A stretch of 58,807 bases of DNA. It comes from Allobosea sp. (lineage in GTDB: Bacteria > Pseudomonadota > Alphaproteobacteria > Rhizobiales > Beijerinckiaceae). The translations under genes and the position numbers were made by a program. This document shows, piece by piece, positions 19,136 through 28,207 of this stretch (positions are counted from its first letter, which is position 1; each line of letters begins with the position of its first letter). The DNA lies in contig NZ_JAFKFX010000047.1 in NCBI RefSeq assembly GCF_017308075.1, positions 1-58,807 of the forward strand, given 5' to 3'. The notes under the pieces were generated by a model, which saw only the letters and a program-made list of their open reading frames with translations, was not told where the DNA came from and did not search any database.

Positions 19136-19167
19136 CATCGTCATCCCGGCCGGCCGGGATGGCGATG
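19136..19167. terminator. Strong palindrome after the aldo/keto reductase gene
   Basis: CATCCCGGCC/GGCCGGGATG is a perfect 20-bp palindrome at 19142-19161, extended by CATCG/CGATG arms after one mismatch. There is no T-run, so it is either a Rho-dependent stop structure or a palindromic repeat. Confidence 0.45.
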
Positions 19168-19275
19168 TCGTGAGGGAGGGCAAGAGGGGCCTGTTCGGAG
19201 CCGGCTTGCCGTGTGGGGCTGGCAATGCGAGGCTTCGTCTCGCCAGAGTCACAAACGCTTGGCACTGATAGAGCT

Positions 19276-19854
19276 ATGCCGCGGCTGTTCACTGCCCTGG
19301 AGATTCCCGCCGAGGTCGCCTCGGCCCTGACGCTGCATCGCGGTGGGCTGATCGGTGCGCGCTGGATCGAGCCAGCCGATTACCACATCACCCTGCGCTT
19401 CCTCGGCGATATCGACCGGCGCATGGCCCATGACGTCGACAGCTTCCTGCACGATGTCCGGGCGCCGCCGCTGACGATCACGCTCGACCAGCTCGGCAGC
19501 TTCGGCGGCGACCGGCCGCGGGCCGTGTTCGCGCGGGTCCAGCCGACACCGCAGCTCAGCGAGCTCCAGGCCGATATCGAGCGACTCATGCGCCGTCTCG
19601 GGCTGCCGGCCGAAGGCCGCAAGTTCATGCCGCATGTCACTTTGGCACGCCTGCGCGACGCCTCGCCGCTCGAGGTGGCGCATTATCTCGCGACCCATCC
19701 GATCGTACGGCCGATCAGCTTCACGGCGCGTCGCGTCGCGCTGTTCTCCTCGCGCGAATCGATCGGCGGCGGTCCCTATGTGCTGGAGGCGGCCTATCCG
19801 CTCGGCCCGGCCTATCCGAACCGGCCGAGCCGCATGGCTTCCGAGCGGAGATGA
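19276..19854 (+). CDS. thpR: RNA 2',3'-cyclic phosphodiesterase ThpR (LigT family)
   Basis: A 192-residue 2H phosphoesterase that opens 2',3'-cyclic ends of RNA. Both HxTx motifs are present: HITLRFLG near residue 37 and HVTLARL near residue 120. Length and N terminus ([11 protein letters not shown]) match the family. The stop is four bases before the phhB ATG, so the two are probably co-transcribed; no functional link is obvious. Confidence 0.93.
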   Translation: MPRLFTALEIPAEVASALTLHRGGLIGARWIEPADYHITLRFLGDIDRRMAHDVDSFLHDVRAPPLTITLDQLGSFGGDRPRAVFARVQPTPQLSELQADIERLMRRLGLPAEGRKFMPHVTLARLRDASPLEVAHYLATHPIVRPISFTARRVALFSSRESIGGGPYVLEAAYPLGPAYPNRPSRMASERR

Positions 19855-19858
19855 GAGG

Positions 19859-20158
19859 ATGAACGATCGGCCCAAGCGCCTCAGCCCCGAGGCGAGGCAG
19901 GAAGCGCTGGCGGTCCTGGCCGGCTGGAAACTGGTCGAAGGCCGCGAGGCGATCACCAGGCGTTTCGTCTTCCGCGACTTCAGCGAGGCCTTCGGCTGGA
20001 TGAGCCGGGTGGCGCTGCTGGCCGAGAAGATGGACCACCATCCGGAATGGTCGAATGTCTACAAGAGCGTCGAGGTGACGCTGGCCACCCACGACGCGGG
20101 CGGGCTGACCGAGCTCGACATCAGGATGGCGCGCGCCATGGATGCGATGGCGAGCTGA
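19859..20158 (+). CDS. phhB: 4a-hydroxytetrahydrobiopterin dehydratase (PCD/DCoH)
   Basis: A 99-residue pterin-4a-carbinolamine dehydratase, which regenerates the pterin cofactor of aromatic amino acid hydroxylases. The active-site run [16 protein letters not shown] near residue 60 and the [10 protein letters not shown] motif that follows define the family. No phenylalanine hydroxylase lies in the window. ATG follows GAGAGG and the thpR stop. Confidence 0.94.
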   Translation: MNDRPKRLSPEARQEALAVLAGWKLVEGREAITRRFVFRDFSEAFGWMSRVALLAEKMDHHPEWSNVYKSVEVTLATHDAGGLTELDIRMARAMDAMAS

Positions 20159-20188
20159 GGCCGCCGCGGCCTGATCGTGGCCGGCTGG

Positions 20189-21376
20189 TCAACCGGATCG
20201 CCGGGTGACTTTGAGCCAGCGGCGGACCCAGGCTGCAGGCAGGCGCTTCGCCATGGTCTTCAGGGTCGGGCGCAAGCGCGGCAGCGCCAAGGCACAGACG
20301 AGGTGGCCGCGCCGGCTCAGCGGCATGGCGAGATCGTAGACCGCGACCGAGCCGTCGGCGTGCTCGAGCTTATAGGGATCGGCCGGTGCGAGCAGGTCGA
20401 AGACGGCGCTGCCGCGCGCCCTGGCTTCGGCGAAGGCGCGATGGATCAGAATCCGGCCGATGCCCTCGCGCTCGAAATCGGGGTCGCTGGCGATGACATG
20501 GCCGAAGCTGCGGCCAAGGCAGTCGAACGAGATGTCGATGCCGATCGGCCGGCCGGCACAGGTGACGAGCGACAGGCGCAGGCCGACCTCGTCGGCCGCG
20601 TCGCCGGCGAGTGCGGCGAAGAGCTTCTGGAAGCGGGGATCGGCGATCGTCGGCGCGAGGATGCCGTGCCGGGCGAGGGCGCGGCGCTTCATCGTCACGG
20701 CTGTCGCTGCAAGTTCGCGCGCCTCGGCGCCCGGCGTCAGCGCGCCGAAGCCGAGCTCGCCGCGCTCGGCCAGGCGACGCAGGCGGCGGCGATAGTTCGA
20801 GCGCTCGCGGGCCGGATAGGCCAGGCTCGGGCCTTCAACCGAAACACGACGCTCCAGCTCGGCAAAGGGGGCGTCCTGCCGCTGCACCAGCAGCGCCGCC
20901 TCCGGGCGGGAAAGGGCCGCGTCGGCGCGCAGCTGGCGGATCTCGAAGAGATCGGCACCGAGCTGGTCGAGTGCCTTCCAGCCTGCATCGAGCCAGGCCT
21001 GCCGGTGCGGGCCGGGCTCGACCAGGACGTCGCCGAACTGGGCGACCGGTGCCCCCATGAACTGCAGGATGTCGAGGCCGAGGCTGCGCCGGCGCAGCAA
21101 TGGCCAGAGCATCACAAGCCTGCCGGAGCTGCGTCCGCCGAGGATGCAGATGCGGCTCCCTGCATCAAGGTAATGGTCGCACCAGTGCCGCAGGAAGGCA
21201 TGGCGCAGGAAGAGCTGTTGCGGCATGCCGGCGCGGGCGAAGAGGCCGTCCCATTCCGGCTTCAGCGCCTCGAAGGCGGCACGGTCGGTCACGAGGTCGA
21301 GCGCGAGCGGCGCCATCGCGGCGTCGTCGCTGGGAGGCCGGCTTCCCGCCTCCGCCATCGCAGCCCGCGCGGGCAT
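20189..21376 (-). CDS. GNAT acyltransferase of the CelD/BcsL type
   Basis: A 395-residue protein with the two-lobed GNAT_6 arrangement: an N-terminal lobe around EWDGLFARAG and a C-terminal lobe with ERSNYRRRLRRLAE, DISFDCLGRSFGHVIASDPDFE and GIGRILIHRAFAEA. Family members are found in cellulose, exopolysaccharide and peptidoglycan-linked pathways, with substrates mostly unknown. Three bases separate it from the upstream DUF6875-like gene, so the pair forms one transcription unit. It converges on phhB. Confidence 0.8.
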   Translation of the reverse strand: MPARAAMAEAGSRPPSDDAAMAPLALDLVTDRAAFEALKPEWDGLFARAGMPQQLFLRHAFLRHWCDHYLDAGSRICILGGRSSGRLVMLWPLLRRRSLGLDILQFMGAPVAQFGDVLVEPGPHRQAWLDAGWKALDQLGADLFEIRQLRADAALSRPEAALLVQRQDAPFAELERRVSVEGPSLAYPARERSNYRRRLRRLAERGELGFGALTPGAEARELAATAVTMKRRALARHGILAPTIADPRFQKLFAALAGDAADEVGLRLSLVTCAGRPIGIDISFDCLGRSFGHVIASDPDFEREGIGRILIHRAFAEARARGSAVFDLLAPADPYKLEHADGSVAVYDLAMPLSRRGHLVCALALPRLRPTLKTMAKRLPAAWVRRWLKVTRRSG

Positions 21377-21379
21377 GGC

Positions 21380-22033
21380 TCAGGCCTGGCCGCGCAGATG
21401 CTGGATCAGGCGCCTGGCTCCGGTCAGTCTGAAATGGGCGAGATAGGGCAGCAGCAGCAGCGGGTGGCGCACCGCGAAGGGCGCGTCGTGCTCGACGAGA
21501 TGGCGGATGGCGAGCACCGGCAAGGGCGAGCGCAGGGGCCTGAAATCGGGGTTCCACAGGCCGGGCGCATCGGATTCCGCATGCATCAGGCCGATCATCC
21601 TGCGGCGGCTGAGCGAATGGAACTTGTTCCGCTTCTGCACCCGCTGGAGCATGGCGAGGCCGGCCGCGCCGCCGCAGCGCGGAAAGCCGATGATGATCGT
21701 CCGGAAATGCTCCATGCCGGGCTTGCAGGAGATCGCGTCGAGCGCGGCGAAGCTGCCGCGGACCAGGGTGAAGGCGCGCTCCTCCTCCTCCGGTCCGGCC
21801 TCGCAGATCGCGAGCCGCGCCGTGTCGATGCGGGCCGCCTGGCGGGTGAAGGGGCAGACCGCGCCGGTGCGGCCGAGCTGCGGATGCTCGCGCATCAGAT
21901 AGCTCTCGACCCAGTCGGCGAGCGTCGCCAGCGCGGCATTGGCTTCCGGCCGGGCCGTGATCTCGGCGCGTGCCTGCGCGAAGCTCAGAAGCGCGCTGCG
22001 CGTCTCGGCCGTCCTCGCCACCTGCTCCAGCAT
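21380..22033 (-). CDS. DUF6875-like protein of unknown function
   Basis: A 217-residue soluble protein. Visible features are a CPFTRQAA segment near residue 60, a hydrophobic strand TIIIGFPRCG near 112, the run RRRMIGLMHAESDAPGLWNPDF near 145-165, and SPLPVLAIRHLVEHDAPF. I recall this pattern from the DUF6875 family, but cannot verify it here. It is directly upstream of the CelD-like acyltransferase, which suggests a shared small-molecule or surface-modification pathway. Confidence 0.6.
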   Translation of the reverse strand: MLEQVARTAETRSALLSFAQARAEITARPEANAALATLADWVESYLMREHPQLGRTGAVCPFTRQAARIDTARLAICEAGPEEEERAFTLVRGSFAALDAISCKPGMEHFRTIIIGFPRCGGAAGLAMLQRVQKRNKFHSLSRRRMIGLMHAESDAPGLWNPDFRPLRSPLPVLAIRHLVEHDAPFAVRHPLLLLPYLAHFRLTGARRLIQHLRGQA

Positions 22034-22123
22034 GATTCCGCGCTCCGCGCCTTCTGCAACCAGCGATAGCAGGCGCGGCTTAGGGAATGGTTGACCGAAC
22101 CATCGGGCAAGGCCGGTTCGCCG

Positions 22124-22897
22124 TTAGGGTTTAGGAAAGGTTTCGCCCGGTGCCCAGCCGCAGGCGGAGAGCGCGGCATGCAGATGCGGCGGCGGCGGCG
22201 CCTCGACCTGGATCGGAGCGCGCTTCGGATAAAGCGGCAAGGTCAGGTCGTGGGCATGCAGATGCAGGCCGGGGCCGCCGCTGCGCGGTGCGGTGCCGTA
22301 GATCTCGTCGCCGCGGATCGGCCAGCCGCTGGCGGCGCAATGCACCCGCAGCTGGTGGGTACGGCCGGTCAGCGGCTCCAGCGCCAGCCAGGCGAGCGGC
22401 GCCCCGTCGAGCCGGCCACGGCCGAGCACGCGATAGCGCGTCTGCGAGGGCAGGCCGGCCGAGTCGGGCTTCATCCACCAGCCGCGATCTGGCGAGAGCT
22501 TTGCCAGGGGAAGGTCGATCAAGCCTTCTTCCTCGGTCGGCTCGCCTTCGACCACGGCCCAATAGGTCTTGCCGATGCGGCCATCGCGGAACATCTGGTT
22601 GAGCTGCGCCATGGCGCGCGGATGGCGGCCGAGGACGAGGCAGCCGGAGGTGTCCTTGTCGAGCCGGTGCGCGGCTTCCGGGCGACGCGGCAGGCCGAAG
22701 CGCAGCGCGTCGAGATGGTCGGTCAGCACCGGGATGACACGGCCCTTCGCCTGCGGGCCGCGATGCACCGGCAGACCGGCCGGCTTGTCGATGACGAGCA
22801 TCATCGCGTCGCGGTAGAGCAGGGGAACGGGCGGTTCGGAGGGCTGCTCCCCTGGCGCGGCTTCTGGCGAAAAGACTGGTCGGTCCGGCTGGCTCAT
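22124..22897 (-). CDS. RluA-family pseudouridine synthase
   Basis: A 257-residue RNA pseudouridine synthase without an S4 domain. The catalytic aspartate is in HRLDKDTSG near residue 79; the later motifs LEPLTGRTHQLRVHCA and GDEIYG are also present. The length suggests the RluA/TruC-like branch; the target RNA cannot be told. The start at 22897 is followed by a Pro-rich leader. Divergent from ftsY. Confidence 0.92.
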   Translation of the reverse strand: MSQPDRPVFSPEAAPGEQPSEPPVPLLYRDAMMLVIDKPAGLPVHRGPQAKGRVIPVLTDHLDALRFGLPRRPEAAHRLDKDTSGCLVLGRHPRAMAQLNQMFRDGRIGKTYWAVVEGEPTEEEGLIDLPLAKLSPDRGWWMKPDSAGLPSQTRYRVLGRGRLDGAPLAWLALEPLTGRTHQLRVHCAASGWPIRGDEIYGTAPRSGGPGLHLHAHDLTLPLYPKRAPIQVEAPPPPHLHAALSACGWAPGETFPKP

Positions 22898-22968
22898 GGC
22901 ATTGCGCTAACGAAGGCCGCAGGGCCATGCAACCGGAAGTGTCGCCGCATGTGGCGTCAGGACGAGCG

Positions 22969-24183
22969 ATGAGCGAGACCGAACCGAAAAAGCGCGGCTT
23001 CTTCTCGAAGCTGTTCGGGCTGGACGAGAAGCAAAGGCCGCAGGAGCCGGCTGCCCCGGTGGTCGAGACCGCGCCGGTCCCGGAGCCGGTCGTCGAACCC
23101 GTGGCGGAGCCGGAACCGGAACGCCCGGTCGATGTCGTTCCGGAGCTTCCAGCCGAGCCGGAGCCCCAGCCCGAAGCCGAGGTGCTGCTCGCCCCGGAGG
23201 TGCTTTTCGGCGAGGAGGCGCCGCTGCCGATCGTCGCAGCCGAGCCGGTGCAGCCGAAGCGGAGCTGGTGGCGGCGGCTGGCCGATGGCCTGTCGCGGAC
23301 CTCCTCGGCGCTGACCACCGGCATCGCCGACCTCTTCACCAAGCGCAAGCTCGACGCCGCGACGCTCGAGGACCTCGAAGACATCCTGATCCAGGCCGAT
23401 CTCGGCCTCGCCACCGCCGCGCGTGTCGCCAAGGCGGTCGGCGAGGGGCGCTATGACAAGCAGATCGAGCCGGACGAGGTGAAGGCGATCCTGGCGCGCG
23501 AGGTCGAGGCCATCTTGACCCCTGTCGCCAGGCCGCTGGTGATCGACGCCACGAAAAAGCCGTTCGTGATCCTGATGGTCGGGGTCAACGGCTCGGGCAA
23601 GACGACGACGATCGGCAAGCTCGCGGCAAAATTCCGGGCCGAGGGCAAGTCGGTGATGCTGGCGGCGGGCGACACCTTCCGAGCAGCCGCGATCGAGCAG
23701 CTCAAGGTCTGGGGTGCCCGGACGGGAACCGAGGTGGTCGCCGGCAATCAGGGCGCCGATGCCGCCGGGCTCGCCTTCGAGGCGCTGCAGAAGGCGAAAG
23801 CTGCGGGAACCGACGTGCTCTTGATCGACACCGCCGGCCGGCTGCAGAACAAGACCGGGCTGATGGCCGAGCTCGCCAAGGTGGTGCGGGTGATCCAGAA
23901 GCTCGATGCGCAGGCGCCGCATGCGGCGCTGCTCGTGCTCGACGCCACGGTCGGCCAGAACGCGGTCAGCCAGGTCGAGGCCTTCCGCGAGACGGCCGGG
24001 GTCACCGGGCTGGTGATGACCAAGCTCGACGGCACGGCGCGCGGCGGCATCCTGGTCGCCCTGGCGGCGCAGTTCGGGCTGCCCGTGCATTTCATCGGGG
24101 TCGGCGAGAGCGTCGACGATCTGGAGCCGTTCCAGGCGCGCGATTTCGCGCGGGCCGTGGCGGGATTGGGAGAACTGGCATGA
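22969..24183 (+). CDS. ftsY: Signal recognition particle receptor FtsY
   Basis: A 404-residue SRP receptor GTPase that docks ribosome-SRP complexes to SecYEG. An acidic Pro/Glu-rich A domain (about residues 20-90) precedes the NG domain: G1 GVNGSGKTTT near 206, DTFRAAA, DTAGRLQNK near 286 and TKLDGTARGG near 350. The start at 22969 (MSETEPKKRGFFSKLFG) has the amphipathic membrane-binding helix; an ATG at 22927 is less likely. It overlaps yciB by ATGA. Confidence 0.96.
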   Translation: MSETEPKKRGFFSKLFGLDEKQRPQEPAAPVVETAPVPEPVVEPVAEPEPERPVDVVPELPAEPEPQPEAEVLLAPEVLFGEEAPLPIVAAEPVQPKRSWWRRLADGLSRTSSALTTGIADLFTKRKLDAATLEDLEDILIQADLGLATAARVAKAVGEGRYDKQIEPDEVKAILAREVEAILTPVARPLVIDATKKPFVILMVGVNGSGKTTTIGKLAAKFRAEGKSVMLAAGDTFRAAAIEQLKVWGARTGTEVVAGNQGADAAGLAFEALQKAKAAGTDVLLIDTAGRLQNKTGLMAELAKVVRVIQKLDAQAPHAALLVLDATVGQNAVSQVEAFRETAGVTGLVMTKLDGTARGGILVALAAQFGLPVHFIGVGESVDDLEPFQARDFARAVAGLGELA

Positions 24184-24812
24184 GCGAAACGGCGGCGAGC
24201 GCGACGGAGGCGGGCAAGGCGAAGCCGATCAACCCGCTGCTCAAGCTGGCGCTCGAATTCGGCCCGCTCGCCGTGTTCTTCTTCGCCAATTCCTATGGCG
24301 ACCGGCTGTTCGGGATCGAGTCGGACCGGCGCATCTTCGTCGCCACCGGCATCTTCATCGCCGCCTCGCTCCTGGCGCTGGCGCTGTCGAAGATCCTGAT
24401 GAACCATCTGCCGCGCATGGCGATCGTCAATGCGGTGGTGGTCACGGTCTTCGGCGGCCTGACCATCGCGCTCGACGATGCCTTCTTCATCAAGGTCAAG
24501 CCGACGATCGTGAACACGCTGTTCGGCTGCGTGCTGCTCGGCGGGCTCTGGTTCGGCCGCTCGCTGCTGGCGCTGGTGCTTGACAGCGTGCTGCAGCTCG
24601 ACGATGCCGGCTGGCGCAAGCTGACGCTGCGCTGGGGCCTGTTCTTCTTCGTGCTGGCGGCGCTGAACGAACTGGTCTGGCGGACCCAGAGCCAGGATTT
24701 CTGGGTCGCCTTCAAGGTCTGGGGCGTGATGCCGCTGACCATGATCTTCGCCCTGGCGCAGACGCCGCTGATCCTGAAGCACGAGATCAAGCGCGAGGGT
24801 GCGGCGGAGTAA
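24180..24812 (+). CDS. yciB: Septation/inner membrane protein YciB (IspZ)
   Basis: A 210-residue protein with five to six membrane segments and the family motifs LEFGPLAVFFFAN near residue 25, KPTIVNTLFG and RSLLALVLDSVLQLDDAGWRKLTLRW. In enterobacteria YciB links membrane and envelope synthesis at the septum. Start overlaps the ftsY stop (ATGA), the normal ftsY-yciB pairing of alphaproteobacteria. A palindrome follows. Confidence 0.94.
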   Translation: MSETAASATEAGKAKPINPLLKLALEFGPLAVFFFANSYGDRLFGIESDRRIFVATGIFIAASLLALALSKILMNHLPRMAIVNAVVVTVFGGLTIALDDAFFIKVKPTIVNTLFGCVLLGGLWFGRSLLALVLDSVLQLDDAGWRKLTLRWGLFFFVLAALNELVWRTQSQDFWVAFKVWGVMPLTMIFALAQTPLILKHEIKREGAAE

Positions 24813-24824
24813 AGCTTCTGCACA

Positions 24825-24864
24825 GTCATTCCGGGGCCTCGCAAAGCGAGGAGCCCGGAATGAC
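24825..24864. repeat. Palindromic repeat between convergent yciB and SDR genes
   Basis: Arms GTCATTCCGGG and CCCGGAATGAC (11 bp) enclose a second stem CCTCGC/GCGAGG. It resembles the mosaic GTCATT... palindromes common in Bosea-like genomes and may stop transcription from both sides. The longer element at 33190-33266 has the same outer GTCAT/ATGAC arms. Confidence 0.65.
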
Positions 24865-24878
24865 AAGCGGGGAGCGGC

Positions 24879-25664
24879 CTACTTCGGCGCGAGGCGGATC
24901 GCGCCGTCGAGGCGGATCGCGGTGCCGTTCAGCATGTCGTTCTCGACGATGCTCTTGACCAGCGCAGCATATTCGGCCGGCCGGCCGAGGCGCGAGGGAT
25001 GCGGAACCGAGACGGCGAGCGAGGCGCGGGCATCGTCGGGCAGGCCGGCGAACATCGGCGTCTCGAACAGGCCGGGCATGATCGTGACGATGCGGATGCC
25101 GACCCCGGCGAGGTCGCGGGCGACCGGCAGGGTCAGGCCGACGACGCCGGCCTTCGAGGCGGCATAGGCGGCCTGGCCGATCTGGCCGTCCTCGGCGGCG
25201 ACCGAGGCGGTGCAGACGAAAACGCCGCGGCCGCCATCCGGGGTGACCGGTTCGAGCGCCGCCAGCGCCACCGCCGATTTGGCGATCAGGCGGAAGGTGC
25301 CGGTCAGATTGATCGCGACCGCCTTCTCGAACGTGGCGAGGTCATGGGCGATCAATTCGCCGGTGTCGCGCTTCTTCGAGACGACGCGACGGCCGGGGGC
25401 GATGCCGGCGCAGTTGACGACGATGCGGGCGACGCCATGGGCGGCGCGGGATTTTTGCAAGGCGGCGTCGACGGACGCCTCGTCGGTGACGTCGCAGGCG
25501 ACGAACAGCCCGCCGATCTCCTTGGCGATCGCTTCGCCGCGCTCGGCATTGAGATCGAACAGCGCGACCTTGACGCCATGGCTGGCGAGCATGCGCGCCG
25601 TGCCTTCGCCGAGACCGGAGGCGCCGCCGGTGACGATGGCGGCAAGGGACGAATCGAGCTGCAT
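24879..25664 (-). CDS. SDR oxidoreductase, 3-hydroxyacyl-CoA dehydrogenase type 2-like
   Basis: A 261-residue short-chain dehydrogenase. Cofactor motif TGGASGLGEGTA near residue 12, NCAGIAPG, the active-site serine region CTASVAAEDGQIGQ and YAASK are all present. The insert before the serine and IMPGLFETPMFAGLP resemble the HSD10 branch that oxidises 3-hydroxyacyl-CoA. Start at 25664 follows GAGGAACGCG; an in-frame ATG at 25697 lacks a site. Confidence 0.88.
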   Translation of the reverse strand: MQLDSSLAAIVTGGASGLGEGTARMLASHGVKVALFDLNAERGEAIAKEIGGLFVACDVTDEASVDAALQKSRAAHGVARIVVNCAGIAPGRRVVSKKRDTGELIAHDLATFEKAVAINLTGTFRLIAKSAVALAALEPVTPDGGRGVFVCTASVAAEDGQIGQAAYAASKAGVVGLTLPVARDLAGVGIRIVTIMPGLFETPMFAGLPDDARASLAVSVPHPSRLGRPAEYAALVKSIVENDMLNGTAIRLDGAIRLAPK

Positions 25665-25835
25665 GGCGCGTTCCTCAAGCTTTTGACATTGCTGCAAGGG
25701 GTTTAGAGGCGCGATGCTCCGGCTCCAAGAGGGTTCGACGTGCGATTCTGAGTCGATCCCTTGTGCAGCCCTTCATGCGGGGCCACATTTTCGCGTCGAC
25801 GGCGGGCTAGTGTTGGCGCGCCAAGGGAGAGAGGA

Positions 25836-26216
25836 ATGAGCGACAGCTTCAGCTTCAGCCAGCGCTTCACCGCCGAGGAGATGGCGGCGATCCGCCGGAG
25901 CCTGCGCGACGAGGAACGCTTCGGCTCGGAGCTCATGGCTCTGCTCCGGCGCGTGGCCAAGCGCATCCCCTTCGCCGAGGACGGGCTCGCCGCCTGGTTC
26001 TGCGCCCGCGATCCGGCAACGCCGCGGCGCGTGCGCTACACGCTGCTCGGCGCGCTCGGCTATTTCGTGCTGCCGGTCGACGCGCTGCCCGACATCATGC
26101 CCTTCCTCGGCTTCACCGACGATGCGGCCGTGCTGGCGGCGGCGATCGCGGCCGTGGCGGGCTCGATCACCGTCGAGCACCGCGCCAGGGCGAAGAAGGT
26201 CCTCGCCGAGCTCTGA
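25836..26216 (+). CDS. DUF1232 (YkvA-like) small membrane protein
   Basis: A 126-residue protein with the DUF1232 motif RYTLLGALGYFVLPVDALPDIMPFLGFTDD, interrupted here only by quoting limits: key residues are the PVDALPD and GFTDDAAV parts near residues 78-98. This is followed by a hydrophobic stretch of Ala/Val. Function unknown; the motif is often found in membrane-associated proteins. GAGAGAGGA precedes the ATG. Confidence 0.85.
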   Translation: MSDSFSFSQRFTAEEMAAIRRSLRDEERFGSELMALLRRVAKRIPFAEDGLAAWFCARDPATPRRVRYTLLGALGYFVLPVDALPDIMPFLGFTDDAAVLAAAIAAVAGSITVEHRARAKKVLAEL

Positions 26217-26220
26217 CGCC

Positions 26221-27216
26221 TCAGGGCGTCAGCACCACCTTGCCCTGGGCCTTGCGCTCCGCGATCAGCGCGAGGGCCTCGGCGGCGTGCTCGAGCGGGA
26301 AGGCGGCGTGGACATGGGCGCGGATCCTGCCCTCCGCCGCCCAGCCGAGCAGGCGCTCCATATTGGCGCGGTGGGCGGCGGGCTCGCGCCGGACGAAATC
26401 GCCCCAGAACACGCCGCGCAGATCGCAGCCCTTGAGCAGCAGGAGGTTGAGCGGAGGCCTCGGAATGGCGCCGCCGGCGAAGCCGACGACGAGATAGCGC
26501 CCGCCCCAGCCCATCGCGCGCAAGGCCGGCTCGGCGAGATCGCCGCCGACCGTGTCGTAGAGCACGTCCACTCCGTCCGGGGCGAGACGGCGCAGTCCGG
26601 CCCGCAGATCGTCCGCCGCATAGTCGAGCCCCTCCTGCGCGCCATGCTCGCGCGCCAAGGCGAGCTTTTCCGGCGAGGAGGCGCAGGCGATGACGCGCGC
26701 GCCGAGAAGGGCGCCGATCTCGACAGCCGCGAGCCCCGCCCCGCCGGCGGCGCCAAGCACCGCCAGCGTCTCGCCGGCTTTCAGTTCGCCGCGCTGGATC
26801 AGCCCATGCATGGCGGTGCCATAGGTGACGAACAGCCCGGCGGCCTGCCGATCGCTCAGCTTCTCGGGAATCCGGATCGCCGCTTCGGTCGGAACCACGA
26901 CGATCTCGCGGGCCGCGCCATGGCCGAGCCAGGCGGCGACCCGCTCGCCGAGGCGCCATTGGGTCACCCCCTCGCCGAGCGCGCTGACGATGCCGGCGCA
27001 TTCGGCCGAGGGTGAGAAGGGAAGTGCCGGCTTGACCTGATAGCGCCCCTGGATGACCAGCGTGTCGAAGAAATTCAGCGCCGCGGCGCTGACCCTGATC
27101 GCGATCTCGCCCGGCCCCGGCTCCGGTTCGGGCAGATCGCGGATGATGAGGGTTTCGGCCGGGCCATGGGCCTCGCAGAGCAGCGCCTTCATCTTGTGGC
27201 AGAGCAGCGCCTTCAT
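26221..27216 (-). CDS. NADPH:quinone oxidoreductase-like MDR protein with duplicated start region
   Basis: A 331-residue zinc-independent medium-chain reductase: NFFDTLVIQGRY near residue 50, the catalytic-side AECAGIVSALGEGV, and the cofactor motif LGAAGGAGLAAVEI near 153. The product begins MKALLCHKMKALLCEAHG because a 24-bp unit containing the start codon is tandemly duplicated (27175-27198 and 27199-27222). AGGAACC lies before the outer ATG at 27216, which I use; the inner ATG at 27192 corresponds to the usual family start. Substrate unknown. Confidence 0.88.
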   Translation of the reverse strand: MKALLCHKMKALLCEAHGPAETLIIRDLPEPEPGPGEIAIRVSAAALNFFDTLVIQGRYQVKPALPFSPSAECAGIVSALGEGVTQWRLGERVAAWLGHGAAREIVVVPTEAAIRIPEKLSDRQAAGLFVTYGTAMHGLIQRGELKAGETLAVLGAAGGAGLAAVEIGALLGARVIACASSPEKLALAREHGAQEGLDYAADDLRAGLRRLAPDGVDVLYDTVGGDLAEPALRAMGWGGRYLVVGFAGGAIPRPPLNLLLLKGCDLRGVFWGDFVRREPAAHRANMERLLGWAAEGRIRAHVHAAFPLEHAAEALALIAERKAQGKVVLTP

Positions 27217-27222
27217 CTTGTG
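27175..27222 (-). repeat. 24-bp perfect tandem duplication over a start codon
   Basis: The unit at 27175-27198 is repeated without change at 27199-27222. Each contains ATG AAG GCG CTG CTC TGC on the minus strand, so the duplication stays in frame and adds eight residues to the oxidoreductase. Confidence 0.95.
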
Positions 27223-27435
27223 TCGGTTCCTTCTGGGGCTTCGTTCGGCCGGCAGCCTCGCTCAGCGTCAAGCTGGCACGGCGCGGCCGCGGGGGAAACC
27301 GCGCGGGAAGCCCGGCGTATTATTCGCATTTTCGCCAGGATCGTGACATTCTATGCGTCGTGGCGCGCTGTCCGGATCGCCGATCTCGCATGGCCTCCAT
27401 CTGGCGTTAAGATTTCTGATGATTAGTGGCGATCC

Positions 27436-28002
27436 ATGATTCGCAAGCCGGCTCCCTTCTCCGCCCGCCGCCCGCTCACGGCGGCTGCCCTTCTCAGCCT
27501 GACCGCGCTGGCGCTGCTGTCGCCCGGCGCGGCCCAGGCGCAGCGCGCCTCCAGCGGCCAGGGCCAGGCGCTCCTGCTCGAGACCGCCGGCAAATGGCAG
27601 GCCTTCTCCTCGCAGCAGGGCCGCTCGAAGATCTGCTATGCGCTCTCCAAGGCCGAGAGCCGTTCGCCCGCCAATCTCAAGGACGTCGATGGGCTGCTGT
27701 TCATCTCGACCCGTCCGACCGAGGGCGTGCGCAACGAGATCAGCCTGGTGATGAATTTCGACCTCAAGGAAGATGTCGAGCATCAGGCGATCATCGGCAA
27801 TGAGCGCTTCGTGCTCGTCGCCAAGGGCCAGAACATCTGGCTGAAGAACCCGGCCGAGGAAGGCCGCATGCTCGACGCGCTGCGCAAGGGCTCGGCGCTC
27901 GAGATCAAGGGCACCTCGAAGCGCGGCAACCCGACCAGCGACAAATATTCGCTCGCCGGCATCTCGCAGATCGTCAAGCGGGCCGAGGACGCCTGCAAGT
28001 AG
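27436..28002 (+). CDS. IalB-like (invasion-associated locus B) periplasmic protein
   Basis: A 188-residue exported protein. The signal peptide has a basic N terminus (MIRKPAPFSARR), a core around LLSLTALALLS and a cleavage site after AQAQ near residue 36. The mature part contains KICYALSKAES, a VNLFISTRP-like strand and a final C-terminal Cys, typical of the IalB family, which was named from Bartonella but is widespread in harmless Rhizobiales. Function unclear. No ribosome site stands out. Confidence 0.72.
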   Translation: MIRKPAPFSARRPLTAAALLSLTALALLSPGAAQAQRASSGQGQALLLETAGKWQAFSSQQGRSKICYALSKAESRSPANLKDVDGLLFISTRPTEGVRNEISLVMNFDLKEDVEHQAIIGNERFVLVAKGQNIWLKNPAEEGRMLDALRKGSALEIKGTSKRGNPTSDKYSLAGISQIVKRAEDACK

Positions 28003-28207
28003 CGCCTGCTCTGCTCGGAGAGGCTGCCACTTCCATAGAAATGGCCGCCTCGTCGCGGCCTTTCCGCTTCCTGCCGATCGCCTCCGTGCCCGAGGGCCGG
28101 ACGCATATGCATGCCCGGCCGCTCGCTCGTGATTTCACGATACCGGGTTTTCATGCTATGAGCCCCGGAAATTCAGGGCCCGGTGGCCCATTTCGAACCG
28201 AGTTCCG

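Noticed and set aside
20177-22069. 630-codon plus-strand frame over the acyltransferase pair
   Set aside because: Antisense of two genes with recognisable domain patterns; no features of its own.
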